This document shows positions 34,765 through 43,176 of a stretch of DNA of 64,000 nucleotides, piece by piece. The DNA is taken from assembly GCF_000012365.1 (NCBI RefSeq), contig NC_007650.1, positions 1,674,001 to 1,738,000 on the forward strand, in the 5' to 3' direction. Below the pieces are notes generated by a model. The model searched no databases. It was given only the letters and a program-made list of their open reading frames with translations, and was not told the origin of the DNA. Within the stretch, counting starts at the first letter, position 1. Each line of letters starts with the position of its first letter. Source of the DNA: Burkholderia thailandensis E264 (lineage in GTDB: Bacteria > Pseudomonadota > Gammaproteobacteria > Burkholderiales > Burkholderiaceae). Both the position numbers and the translations under genes were made by a program.

Positions 34765-35646
34765 ATGTCCGCTTGCACCGCTTCCCCGAACACGCCGCCG
34801 CTCTGCGAGATCGACGGGCTGCAGATCGGCTTTCGCGCGCACGACGGCACGCTCGTCGAAGCCGTGCGCGACCTGTCGCTCACGCTCGCGCCGGGCGAGC
34901 GGCTCGGCATCGTCGGCGAATCCGGCTCCGGCAAATCGCTGACGGGCCGCGCGCTGCTCGGCCTGCTGCCCGCCGCCGCGCAATGGCGCGCCAACGCGCT
35001 GCGCTTCGAAGGCCGCGACCTGCTCGCGCTCGCCGCGCGCGAGCGGCGCAAGCTGGGCGGCGGCGCGATGGGAATGATCCTTCAGGACCCGAAATATTCG
35101 CTGAACCCGGTAATGACGGTCGGCAAGCAGATGGGCGAGGCCTTCCGGGTGCGCGAGCCCGGGCTGCGCGGCCGCGCGCTGCGCGCGCGCATCGTCGATG
35201 CGCTCGCGTCGGTCGAGATCCGCGATCCGGCGCGCGTCGCCGACGCGTATCCGCACGAGCTGTCGGGCGGGATGGGCCAGCGCGTGATGATCGCGATGAT
35301 GGTGTCGACGGGCCCGCGCCTGCTCGTCGCCGACGAACCGACCTCCGCGCTCGACGTCGCGGTGTCGATGCAGGTGCTCGCGGTGCTCGACGACATGATC
35401 GCGCGCCATCGCACGGGACTCGTGTTCATCAGCCACGACCTGCCGCTCGTGACGTCGTTCTGCGATCGCGTCGCGGTGATGTACGCGGGCCGCATCGTCG
35501 AAACGTGCGCGGCGCGCGACCTCGCCCACGCGGCGCATCCGTATACGCGCGGCCTGCTCGCCGCGACGCCGCCGCTCGCGAATCCGCCCGACGAGCTGCC
35601 GGTGCTCGAGCGCGATCCGGCGTGGCTCACGGAGGCGGCACGATGA
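34765..35646 (+). CDS. Dipeptide ABC transporter, ATPase 1 (DppD-type)
   Basis: A 293-residue cytoplasmic ATPase. Walker A is GESGSGKS, the Q-loop is MILQDPKYSLNP, the signature is LSGGMGQRV, and Walker B is LLVADEPTSALD with the switch His in FISHDLPL. The C-terminal segment contains the HPYTRGLLAATPP motif of oligopeptide ATPases. I chose the ATG at 34765 because GGAG (34755-34758) lies six bases upstream. The gene end overlaps the next start (ATGA). Confidence 0.93.
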   Translation: MSACTASPNTPPLCEIDGLQIGFRAHDGTLVEAVRDLSLTLAPGERLGIVGESGSGKSLTGRALLGLLPAAAQWRANALRFEGRDLLALAARERRKLGGGAMGMILQDPKYSLNPVMTVGKQMGEAFRVREPGLRGRALRARIVDALASVEIRDPARVADAYPHELSGGMGQRVMIAMMVSTGPRLLVADEPTSALDVAVSMQVLAVLDDMIARHRTGLVFISHDLPLVTSFCDRVAVMYAGRIVETCAARDLAHAAHPYTRGLLAATPPLANPPDELPVLERDPAWLTEAAR

Positions 35647-36410
35647 ACGGCGCACCGATGATCGAGATCCGCGACGTATCGATCCGCTTTCCGACCCGCA
35701 GCGGCCACGTCGATGCCGTGCGCGGCGCGAATCTTCGCGTCGCCGCGGGCGAGGCGTTCGGGCTCGTCGGCGAATCCGGCTCCGGCAAGTCGACGCTGCT
35801 GCGCGCGCTGACGGGCCTCGTGCCGCTGGCGGGCGGCACGCTGTCGATCGACGCACGACCGCTCGAAGGCAAGCTCGACCGCGCGTTCCGGCGCGACGTG
35901 CAGATGGTGTTTCAGGACCCCTACGCATCGCTGCATCCGCGCTTCACCGTCGACGAGACGCTGCGCGAGCCGCTCGCGATCCACCGGATGCCGGGCGCGG
36001 ACGAGCGGATCGCACGTGCGCTCGCCGAAGTCGGCCTCGGCCCCGCGTTCCGCTTTCGCTATCCGCATCAACTGTCCGGCGGCCAGCGGCAGCGCGTCGC
36101 GATCGCCCGCGCGCTGATCGTCGAGCCGCGCGTGCTGCTGCTCGACGAGCCGACATCGGCGCTCGACGTATCGGTGCAGGCGGAAGTCCTGAACCTGCTG
36201 AAGCGGCTGCATCGCGAACGCGGGCTGACGATGATCCTCGTGAGCCACAACCTCGCGGTGGTCGGCTTTCTGTGCAGCCGCGTAGCGGTGATGCGCGACG
36301 GCGCGCTCGTCGAGCAGCTCGGGATCGACGACGTGCGCGCCGCGCGCGTCGGCAGCGAGTACACGCGCACGCTGCTGCGCGCGACGCAGGGCTATCGGCG
36401 CGCGAACTGA
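35643..36410 (+). CDS. Dipeptide ABC transporter, ATPase 2 (DppF-type)
   Basis: A 255-residue ATPase that pairs with the previous one. Walker A is GESGSGKST, the signature LSGGQRQRV, Walker B LLLDEPTSALD, with VSHNLAVV after it. The C-terminus is shorter than usual, lacking the full HPYTR extension (only SEYTRTLLRATQGY remains). Start overlaps the stop of the previous gene (ATGA), indicating translational coupling. It closes the operon. Confidence 0.93.
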   Translation: MNGAPMIEIRDVSIRFPTRSGHVDAVRGANLRVAAGEAFGLVGESGSGKSTLLRALTGLVPLAGGTLSIDARPLEGKLDRAFRRDVQMVFQDPYASLHPRFTVDETLREPLAIHRMPGADERIARALAEVGLGPAFRFRYPHQLSGGQRQRVAIARALIVEPRVLLLDEPTSALDVSVQAEVLNLLKRLHRERGLTMILVSHNLAVVGFLCSRVAVMRDGALVEQLGIDDVRAARVGSEYTRTLLRATQGYRRAN

Positions 36411-36413
36411 CCG

Positions 36414-36434
36414 ATCGCGCCGCCCGCGCGCGAT
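36414..36434 (+). terminator. Hairpin just after the dipeptide transporter operon
   Basis: ATCGCGC (36414-36420) pairs with GCGCGAT (36428-36434) around a 7-nt loop, four bases after the final stop codon. Position suits a terminator. No U-run follows. Confidence 0.35.
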
Positions 36435-36577
36435 GCCGGCATCCGGAAGCGTTCGTGCGCCGCCGCCGACTACGCGCCGCTTGCCGATCGCCGCTCGTCG
36501 ACCGCCGTGCCGATGAACCGGCTCGACGCCCTGCGCGAGCGACGCGCGCCGTGCCGGCGCGCCGGCGCATCACGCGC

Positions 36578-36660
36578 TCACTTCGCGCCGTAGACGTCGA
36601 AATCGAAGTACTTGCGATTGATCTTCGCGTACGTGCCGTTCGCGAGTATCGTCGCGCGCG
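36578..36660 (-). pseudogene. C-terminal remnant of a periplasmic amino-acid-binding protein
   Basis: On the minus strand the last 25 codons before a TGA read ATILANGTYAKINRKYFDFD then VYGAK. This is the usual C-terminus of lysine/arginine/ornithine-type binding proteins (ANGTYxKIxxKYFDFD). Nothing upstream in frame continues the protein, so only the tail survives. Confidence 0.5.
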
Positions 36661-36945
36661 TATTCGCTCGCGATGCCGCAGACGATGGTCGAGCGCGCGG
36701 ACATGCGCGCGTGGTGTCCGGCCGTGCTCGGCGTCGTGCCGCCGTTTCGGGAACGCATGGCGGCACTCGCGCTGAAGGCGCATTTCGAGCCGCTCGCGCT
36801 CGGCATCGTCACACGGCGCAACAGCACGCGGAGCAGCGCCGCGCATTGCTTCATCGACTGCCTGTTTCAGGTGATCCGCCGGCACGCGCGCTCGGCGAAG
36901 AAAGAAGACCTCGCGCTGTTCGGCACGTTGACGCTGCCCGTTTGA
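36661..36945 (+). pseudogene. C-terminal remnant of a LysR-type regulator
   Basis: About 95 codons ending GTLTLPV match the effector-domain end of a LysR regulator (MVERADM, AVLGVVPPFRERMAALALKA, then FIDCLFQVIRRHARSAKKED). The DNA-binding and most of the effector domain are missing. It abuts the minus-strand binding-protein tail at about 36660, so a deletion or rearrangement has removed the middle of what were two genes. Confidence 0.5.
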
Positions 36946-37245
36946 TGATCCGCTCGCATCACGGGGCGGTGCGGCCGGCCGACATTACTCGGCGCACCGC
37001 GCCGCGCCGATGTGCCGCGCCCTTCCCGCATGCCCGCCTGCCGCCTTGCATTCGCCGCGCATCGCTCCTATCTTGAAAGCGTCGGCATCGTTCAAAGGAC
37101 ATCGAACCGTTCGTTGTCGACGCAACCTTCCAGTCCTTTCGCATCAAGTTTTCGCATGCACTGCCGTTTACGCATTTAGCTTCGCAGCGTATCCGCAGCC
37201 TGCCGTTCGGAACGTTGCGGGGCGCTCATTCGCGTGGAGCATTCT
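36946..37245. other. 300-base gap before the fimbrial-like gene
   Basis: No gene seen. The 37070-37200 part is moderately AT-rich and probably includes the promoter of the small fimbrial-like gene. Confidence 0.35.
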
Positions 37246-37581
37246 ATGCAACGTCCATCGCTGATTGCATCCAGCCTGTTGGCCGCGTCGATGTTTGCGC
37301 TTTCCTCCGCGGCTCACGCGCAGCAAAGCGGCATCATCCGTTTCAGCGGCATGATCGTCGAGCCGCCGTGCTCGTTCTCGGTCACGCGCGACGCCAGCGC
37401 GCACGCGCAGCTTCAGCCCGCGTGTCCCCGTCCGGCGAAAGGCGCCGTCACGTTCGTCGATCCGCAAAGCGGCGCGGCGCTGCGCACCTTCACGTTCACC
37501 GAGCTGTCGCGCGCGATCCCGCTGCCCGCCGGGCAAGCGGGCGGCGCGCGGCCGGTCGTCGCCGTCGTATCGTATCTGTAG
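37246..37581 (+). CDS. Small secreted protein resembling a type 1 fimbrial subunit
   Basis: A 111-residue protein with a signal peptide (MQRPSLIASSLLAASMFALS, cleavage after AHA). The mature start SGIIRFSGMIVEPPCSFSV matches the first strand and first cysteine of type 1 fimbrial subunits, and the second cysteine is in LQPACPRP. It is shorter than a standard pilin (about 160-180 residues), and no chaperone or usher gene is near. GGAG lies six bases before the ATG at 37246. It may be a stand-alone secreted or periplasmic protein. Function unknown. Confidence 0.65.
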   Translation: MQRPSLIASSLLAASMFALSSAAHAQQSGIIRFSGMIVEPPCSFSVTRDASAHAQLQPACPRPAKGAVTFVDPQSGAALRTFTFTELSRAIPLPAGQAGGARPVVAVVSYL

Positions 37582-37721
37582 CGGCCGTCGCGTGACGGCC
37601 TGCGGCGCGCGAGACTCGCGGCGAGCGTCGCTGCATGACGGATCACATGCGGCGCGCGGCTTGCGGCATGACCCGCGCCGCGTACGACGTGCGGCGCCAT
37701 CGCACCGGCCGCGCCGCCCGC

Positions 37722-38594
37722 TCAATCGCGATTCGCGTCGAGCCACGCGCTGAAACGCCGGATCTTCTGCTGCTGCGCGACGCTGTGCGGGTAGACGAAG
37801 TCATAGCGCGCGCCCGTCTTCAGCACGATGTCGAGCGGCGTCGCGAGCCGCCTCGCGGCGAGATCCTCTTCGCTGAGCGTAAGATCGCCGAGCGCGACGC
37901 CGAAGCCCTGCATCGCGGCGCTCGTCGCGAGATCGAGCGAGTCGAAGCTCGGCCCGCGATCCGGATCGACATCGGCCACGCCGGCATATTCGAGCCACCG
38001 ACGCCAGTCGCGATGATCGCGCGTCGGATGCAGCAGCGTATGGCGCGCGAGGTCGCCGGCATGCGAAATCGGCTTGTCCGTCAGCAGATCCGGCGAGCAT
38101 ACGGGCGTGAGCCGCTCGTCGAACAGCGGCACGGCCGTCACGTCCGGGCCGGGCGATGCCCCGTAGACGATCGCCGCATCGAACGGCTCGCTCTGAAAAT
38201 CCACGTCGTGCCGCCAGGTGGTCGTCATCTGCACGTGCAGGTCCGGATGCTCGCGCTGGAAGCGCATGATGCGCGGCAGCACCCAGCGCATCACGCATGT
38301 CGGCACCTTCAGCGCGAGATCGGTGCGCTGCCGCGTGAGCTTCAGTGAAATGTCCTCGATTCGCGCGAAGCTCTCGACGACGACGGGCAGCAGTTGCTCC
38401 CCCTCCGCCGTCAACGTGAGGCCGCGCGCGTGGCGCATGAAGAGCGGGAAGCCGTAATGCGCTTCGAGCGACTGAATCTGGCGGCTGATCGCCCCTTGTG
38501 TCACGCATAGCGCGTCGGCGGCCCGCGTGAAGCTGCGATGGCGCGCGACCGTCGCGAAGATCTGCAGGGCGTTCAAGGGCGGGAGGCGGCGCAT
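37722..38594 (-). CDS. LysR-type transcriptional regulator (GcvA-like)
   Basis: A 290-residue LysR regulator. The HTH lies in the first 60 residues (LPPLNALQIFATVARHRSFT, then TQGAISRQIQSLEAHYGFPL). The effector domain has the GcvA/AmpR-like pattern. The ATG at 38594 starts exactly at MRRLPPLNAL; the 15 extra upstream codons are not needed. It is followed by no obvious target on either strand; the gene lies downstream of the penA stop and could be transcribed with it only by readthrough of the 489-base gap. Confidence 0.9.
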   Translation of the reverse strand: MRRLPPLNALQIFATVARHRSFTRAADALCVTQGAISRQIQSLEAHYGFPLFMRHARGLTLTAEGEQLLPVVVESFARIEDISLKLTRQRTDLALKVPTCVMRWVLPRIMRFQREHPDLHVQMTTTWRHDVDFQSEPFDAAIVYGASPGPDVTAVPLFDERLTPVCSPDLLTDKPISHAGDLARHTLLHPTRDHRDWRRWLEYAGVADVDPDRGPSFDSLDLATSAAMQGFGVALGDLTLSEEDLAARRLATPLDIVLKTGARYDFVYPHSVAQQQKIRRFSAWLDANRD

Positions 38595-39083
38595 GGCGGT
38601 CGACGACGGAACTCGGAAAACTCGGAGACGCGCAGGCAAGTCGGCACCGCGATGCCTGCGGGCGAGCCGTCACGATAAGCGAAATGCGCACGTTGCGCGA
38701 GCGCCGGCGCGTGATGCGGCCGCACCACACGCTCGCCGCGCGCGCAGCGAAGCGGGCCCGGCATGGGCCGAATCGATCGAAACGGACGCGGCGACAGGAT
38801 GGCGCGGGATGATGCGAACGTTGCCCGATACGGTTCGAGCGCACCTTCATCGCGCCGTTATCGCACCTTTATCGCGCCGTTATCGCAGACGATCGCCGGC
38901 CTCAGCGCCGCGAATCGCGTCACGCGTGACATGCGCGTGACAAACAAGCCGCGCGGCCCGCGGACGCCATCGAGCGCTCCTGTTGGCCGCGAGCCGATGC
39001 CGGCCGCGACCGGCGTGCTGCCGGACCGCCGGCGCACGGCAAGCCGCCGCTCGCGGCGCGCGCGAATGCGCGGCCGGGCGCCG
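38595..39083. other. 489-base gap between penA and the LysR gene
   Basis: No gene seen. It contains a 22-base direct repeat (38841-38884) and the presumed promoter of the LysR gene. Confidence 0.4.
38841..38884. repeat. 22-bp tandem direct repeat (two copies)
   Basis: Copies at 38841-38862 and 38863-38884 differ at one position (CTTCATC against CTTTATC). It lies about 250 bp upstream of the LysR gene's start and could hold regulator binding sites, or just be a duplication. Confidence 0.6.
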
Positions 39084-39968
39084 TCAGACGAAAGCGCGCG
39101 CGGCGATCCGCGCCGCCGACGCGATCACGTCGTCGCGCGCCTGCGCGTTCCGACTGCGCATCGTCGTATAGACGACGAACACGATCGGCGCGCGATCGGG
39201 CGGATACGCGACGCCGATGTCGTTCCCCGTGCCGTAGTCGCCCGTGCCCGTCTTGTCGGCAACGCGCCAGCCGGCCGGCACGCCCGCGCGGATTCGCGCG
39301 TCGCCCGTCTTGTTGCCGAGCATCCACGCATTGAGCTGAGCGCGCTGCGCGGTGCCGAGCGCGTCGCCGACGAGCAGCCGGCGCACGCTCGCGGCCATCG
39401 CGGCAGGCGTCGTCGTATCGCGCTCGTCGCCGGGAATCGCCGTGTTCAGTTCGGTCTCGCGGCGATCGAGGCGGAATGTCGCGTCGCCGATCGAGCGCGC
39501 ATACGCGGTGACGGCCTGCGGGCCGCCGAGCAACGCGATCAGCAGATTCGCCGCGGTGTTGTCGCTGTACTGGAGCGTCGCCGCGCACAGCTCGGCAACC
39601 GTCATGCCGGCGCCGACGTGCTTCTCGGTGATCGGCGAGTAGCGGACGAGGTCGCGCTTCGCATACGGAATCCGTCGCTGCAACAGCGCGGCGTCGCCGG
39701 CGCTGCGCGCGAGAACCGCGGCCGACAGCATCGTCTTGAACGTACTGCAGAACGGGAAGCGCTCGTCGGCGCGATGCGCGATGCGCGCGCCTGTCGCGGT
39801 ATCGAGCGCGACGAAGCCGAGGCGGCCGTCGAAGGTCGACTCGAGTTCGCGCAATTGCTGCTCGGCGGCGACGTTTCTGGCGTTGTCCCGCAGCGGCGCA
39901 CATGCGCCGACGAGCGGTGCGGAAACGGCTGCGATGAGCAGCGAACGGCGCAACGGGGAATGATTCAT
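39084..39968 (-). CDS. penA: PenA-type class A beta-lactamase (lipoprotein, Tat-exported)
   Basis: A 294-residue serine beta-lactamase. The N-terminus carries paired arginines (PLRRSLLIAA) and a lipobox ending in Cys23 (LVGAC), agreeing with the known Tat-dependent, membrane-anchored PenA of the B. pseudomallei group. Active-site motifs are Ser75-Thr-Phe-Lys78 (the S70xxK of standard numbering), YSDN, the omega-loop ETELN with the catalytic Glu, and DKTGTG. A Cys precedes the active Ser (FPFCSTFK), which is the residue at which C69Y changes in PenA have been linked to ceftazidime resistance. The ATG at 39968 starts the lipoprotein signal; the frame continues upstream for 28 more codons without one. 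The nlpD-like gene lies 228 bases upstream on the same strand. Confidence 0.97.
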   Translation of the reverse strand: MNHSPLRRSLLIAAVSAPLVGACAPLRDNARNVAAEQQLRELESTFDGRLGFVALDTATGARIAHRADERFPFCSTFKTMLSAAVLARSAGDAALLQRRIPYAKRDLVRYSPITEKHVGAGMTVAELCAATLQYSDNTAANLLIALLGGPQAVTAYARSIGDATFRLDRRETELNTAIPGDERDTTTPAAMAASVRRLLVGDALGTAQRAQLNAWMLGNKTGDARIRAGVPAGWRVADKTGTGDYGTGNDIGVAYPPDRAPIVFVVYTTMRSRNAQARDDVIASAARIAARAFV

Positions 39969-40196
39969 AGAGCGGAAAGCGAGAATAGCCAGAAGATTGA
40001 ACGGACGCGCATCGGGCCGCGGTGCCCGCGCCCCCGATATCGCGGTCCGCAAGCGTATCAGCTCTCGTCACATGAATGCGTGCAAATTTGTGGCCGCACG
40101 CGTGTGGCCGCGCGCGTGTGGCCGCACGCGCGGTGCCGTGCGCCACGCGTCGGCCCGGCGGCCGCCCGCCGTTCGCCCCCCCGCAGGTGCGTTTCG

Positions 40197-41168
40197 CTAT
40201 CCCTGCTGCCGGCCCGCCAGGTACTGCATCGGATTGACGGGCTTGCCGTCGCGCCGCACCTCGAACAGCATGCCGGCACGCGTGCTGTCGCCCGTGCCCA
40301 TCTCGGCGATCTGTTCGCCCTGCCGCACGACGTCCCCCGTCTTCACGAGCACCTTGCGGTTGTGCGCGTAAGCCGTCAGAAAATCCGCGTTGTGCTGGAC
40401 AAGGATCAGCGTGCCGTAGCCGTTCAGTCCCGTGCCCGCGTACATCACGCGGCCGGACGCCGCGGCGCGCACCGGTTCGCCCGCGCGCCCGACGATCCGG
40501 ATGCCGCGATTGCGGCCCGGCTGGAACGTTTCGACGATCGCGCCCTTTGCGGGCCACGCCAGCGCGATCGATTGCGCGTGCCGCTTCGTTTCCTGGACGA
40601 CGCGGCGGTCCGCCGCGCGCTCCGCGGCGCTTTCGGGCGCCGATGCGGGCAGCGCCGCGTCGGCCGGTGCCGCTGCGCCGGTAGCGGGCGCTACGCGCGC
40701 GCCGCTTGCGGCATCGGCCGCATGCGCGGAATCGGCCGCATTGGCCGCCGCGGAGGCCCCGCCGGCACCGTTGGCCGGCTGAAAGGCGGGAGAGGCGGCC
40801 GCGCTCTCCGCGCCCGGCGGCGCGACGCGCAGCACTTGCCCGATGCCGATGCGGGTCCGCCGGCCCATCCGGTTCCAAGCCTGCAGGTCGCGCACGGTGC
40901 AGCCGTTCGCCTCCGCGATGGCCGACAGCGTGTCGCCGGACTTCACGACATAGCGCGTCGCGACGGGCGCGGCGGCCTTCTCCTGATGCTGCGCGGCGTC
41001 GCCCGGCAGCGGCGCGGCGGCGGGCTGTGCGGCGCTTGCCGGCGCCGCCGCGCCGGCAAGCGTATCGGTCGGCGTGACGGGCGACGTGGTCGCGCAGCCC
41101 GCGACGACGAACACGGCCGCCACGCCGGACAGCCATGCGACACTACGGTCGATCTCGCTCTTGCTCAT
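40197..41168 (-). CDS. nlpD: NlpD-like lipoprotein: LysM plus M23 peptidase domain
   Basis: A 323-residue outer-membrane lipoprotein with a lipobox (FVVAGC). A LysM peptidoglycan-binding domain follows (YVVKSGDTLSAIAEANGCTV, to about residue 115), then an Ala-rich linker and an M23 (LytM) domain at the C-terminus. In the M23 domain the usual catalytic HxH and GHL motifs are replaced (TLILVQHNADFLTAYAHNRK, NGYGTLI), as in NlpD/EnvC-type activators that lack peptidase activity and switch on amidases. I chose the ATG at 41168; the frame runs on upstream without a signal. In this group penA is reported to be cotranscribed with an nlpD gene upstream, as arranged here. Confidence 0.9.
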   Translation of the reverse strand: MSKSEIDRSVAWLSGVAAVFVVAGCATTSPVTPTDTLAGAAAPASAAQPAAAPLPGDAAQHQEKAAAPVATRYVVKSGDTLSAIAEANGCTVRDLQAWNRMGRRTRIGIGQVLRVAPPGAESAAASPAFQPANGAGGASAAANAADSAHAADAASGARVAPATGAAAPADAALPASAPESAAERAADRRVVQETKRHAQSIALAWPAKGAIVETFQPGRNRGIRIVGRAGEPVRAAASGRVMYAGTGLNGYGTLILVQHNADFLTAYAHNRKVLVKTGDVVRQGEQIAEMGTGDSTRAGMLFEVRRDGKPVNPMQYLAGRQQG

Positions 41169-41513
41169 GCTCGAGACAACTCCGGTCATTGAATTTTTCG
41201 AGCATCTCAAAATTCGTCGGGAGCGCGTGTAACCGGATGCAAGAATGATGACAAAATCGCAGCCGGCATTGCGGAGGCAGAAATTGAGCCTCTCGAATCC
41301 TACGGCGAACGAAATAATTCGCCGAGGCCGCGCAACGAGCGAGGCTTTCACACGCGGCGCAAAACGCGCGTTCGACCCTCTAAAAATATCGAACGGCGCC
41401 CATTTCGGGTGAACGTTTGCATTTTCGGCCGGATTGGCAGACGCACGAGGCGTCGCGGGCCCTGCCCGGCGGGCGGCGAAATGGATCCGCAGCACGCCCG
41501 ACGGCCGCATGCG
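41169..41513. other. Promoter region upstream of the nlpD-like gene
   Basis: No gene in this 345-base stretch. It should contain the promoter for nlpD and penA. AT-richer segments occur at 41180-41215 and 41270-41400, but I could not choose a single -35/-10 pair. Confidence 0.35.
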
Positions 41514-41636
41514 TCAACGGTCCGGCGCGACCAGCGTCGAATACGCGAAAGCGATGCCGCAACAGAGAAAGAAGATGTGCAACGCAATCTTGAACGCCAG
41601 CAGCCACAACGAGATGCTTCGCATGCGCGGCTCCAT
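41514..41636 (-). CDS. Candidate 40-residue membrane miniprotein
   Basis: An ATG-to-TGA frame starting MEPRMRSISLWLLAFKIALH. The middle is strongly hydrophobic (LWLLAFKIALHIFFLCCGIA), predicting one transmembrane helix. It ends STLVAPDR. It is too short to be assigned and could be chance, but the composition is unlike the Arg-rich chance frames around it. It is divergent from the LysR gene at 41783. Confidence 0.35.
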   Translation of the reverse strand: MEPRMRSISLWLLAFKIALHIFFLCCGIAFAYSTLVAPDR

Positions 41637-41782
41637 GTCGACGAACGAGCGGACATGATGCGCGGCGATTCGTCGCACGAAAATGCGGAACCCGCGAAGC
41701 GGGCCTCAGGTATAGCCTGACCGCGACGGCCGGCAATCCTGTTACCGTATCGGCCATTACAACGACAACGCAAGCCAGCCTC

Positions 41783-42694
41783 ATGCGATTCGACCTGACC
41801 GATCTGCGACTTTTCCTGCATGTCTGCGAAGCCGGCAGCATCACGGGAGGCGCCGAGCGCGCGCATATGACGCTGCAATCCGCAAGCGAGCGGATCCGCG
41901 GCATGGAAGAAGAACTCGGCGTGCCGCTCTTGCAGCGCGCGAAGCGCGGCACGCGCGCGACCGAAGCCGGCCGCGCGCTCGAGCATCACGCACGCGTCGT
42001 GCTGCAGCAGATCGACCACATGCGCGGCGAACTGCAACAGTTCGGCGCGGGATTGCGCGGCCACATTCGCCTGCTCAGCAACACCGCCGCGCTCAGCGAA
42101 TACCTGCCGGACGCGCTCGCCGAATACCTGCCGCGCCACCCGAAGCTGTCGGTGAGCGTCGAGGAACGGTCGAGCCAGGAGATCGTGCACGCGATCCGCG
42201 GCAAGACGGCGGATTTCGGGATCGTCGCAGATTCGGTCGGCCTCGACGGGCTCGAGCAGATGCCGTTTCGCGAGGACTGGCTGATCGCCGTCGCGGCGCT
42301 CGACCATCCGCTCGCCGCGCGCGAGCGGGTGGCGTTCTCGGAGCTCGTCGATGCCGACTTCATCGGCATGACGGACGGCAGCGCGCTGCAGGTCCACCTT
42401 GCCGATCAGGCGAAGGCGCTCGGCAAGCGAATCGACTACCGTGTCCAGTTGAAGAGCTTCGACGCCATTTGCCGGCTGATCGCGCGCGGCGTCGGGATCG
42501 GCATCGTGTCGCGCCACGCGGCGCTGCGCGCGCAACAGACGATGCAGATCCGGCTGATCGAGCTCACGGACCCGTGGGCGCACCGTCGCTTGACGATCTG
42601 CGCGCGCGCCTTCGACGAACTGCCGAAGTACACGCGCGAGTTCATCGCATTTCTCGCGCACGATCCGGGAAAGGACGAGTCGTTCGCAGCCTGA
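41783..42694 (+). CDS. LysR-type transcriptional regulator
   Basis: A 303-residue LysR regulator with an HTH in the first 65 residues (RFDLTDLRLFLHVCEAGSIT, then LQSASERIRGMEEELGVPL) and a PBP2-like effector domain. The segment LQVHLADQAKALG and the C-terminal LPKYTREFIAFLA resemble regulators placed next to transport genes. The neighbouring DNA on the other strand has no large target gene, only the 40-residue membrane frame. Targets unknown. Confidence 0.92.
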   Translation: MRFDLTDLRLFLHVCEAGSITGGAERAHMTLQSASERIRGMEEELGVPLLQRAKRGTRATEAGRALEHHARVVLQQIDHMRGELQQFGAGLRGHIRLLSNTAALSEYLPDALAEYLPRHPKLSVSVEERSSQEIVHAIRGKTADFGIVADSVGLDGLEQMPFREDWLIAVAALDHPLAARERVAFSELVDADFIGMTDGSALQVHLADQAKALGKRIDYRVQLKSFDAICRLIARGVGIGIVSRHAALRAQQTMQIRLIELTDPWAHRRLTICARAFDELPKYTREFIAFLAHDPGKDESFAA

Positions 42695-43176
42695 TCGCGA
42701 CTGCTTGCGACTGCTTGCGACTGCTTGCGGCTGCTTGCGGCCGGCAAACGCGAGCCGGCTGCCGGTCACGGCACCGCGAGGTTCCGGGGTGCGGCGCGAA
42801 CGGCGGCGCCGCACTTTCTCGCGCGCACAGCTCGGCGGCCGTCAGATGCGTCCGATGAAATCGAAGAGGAATGAGGCGCGGCCCGGCGGAATGCCAAGGC
42901 TGATTGCACCCGAAGAAACGCTGGAAGTGGCGGCACGATTGCAGGCGGGCACATGTACAGTGCGCAAGACCGTGCGAGTGGCCGAACCGGCCCACCAGGC
43001 CGGGCGAGCGCGGCCCGACTGAATCGCGAAGCCGCCCGGCACCGCTGACCGGCGGTTCCAAACGTGCCCCCCGGGACAGGCCGTCCTGATCGGCCGCTCC
43101 GATGCGGAGCCGGCCGAACGCCTTGATGAAGCGGCCGCGGCGGCGAGCCCGATCGCCTCCGCCGCAGCCGACGCGA
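42695..43176. other. 482-base gap between the LysR and porin genes
   Basis: No gene seen; the two flanking genes converge here. It opens with a 10-base tandem repeat (42701-42740). The part next to the porin stop has GC-rich inverted repeats that could serve as a terminator, without a U-run. Confidence 0.4.
42701..42740. repeat. 10-bp tandem repeat, four copies
   Basis: Unit CTGCTTGCGA (twice), then CTGCTTGCGG (twice), starting seven bases after the LysR stop codon. Copy number may vary among strains. Confidence 0.8.

Noticed and set aside
42742..43150. Small gene between the LysR and porin genes
   Set aside because: Both strands give only low-complexity frames without a ribosome binding site.
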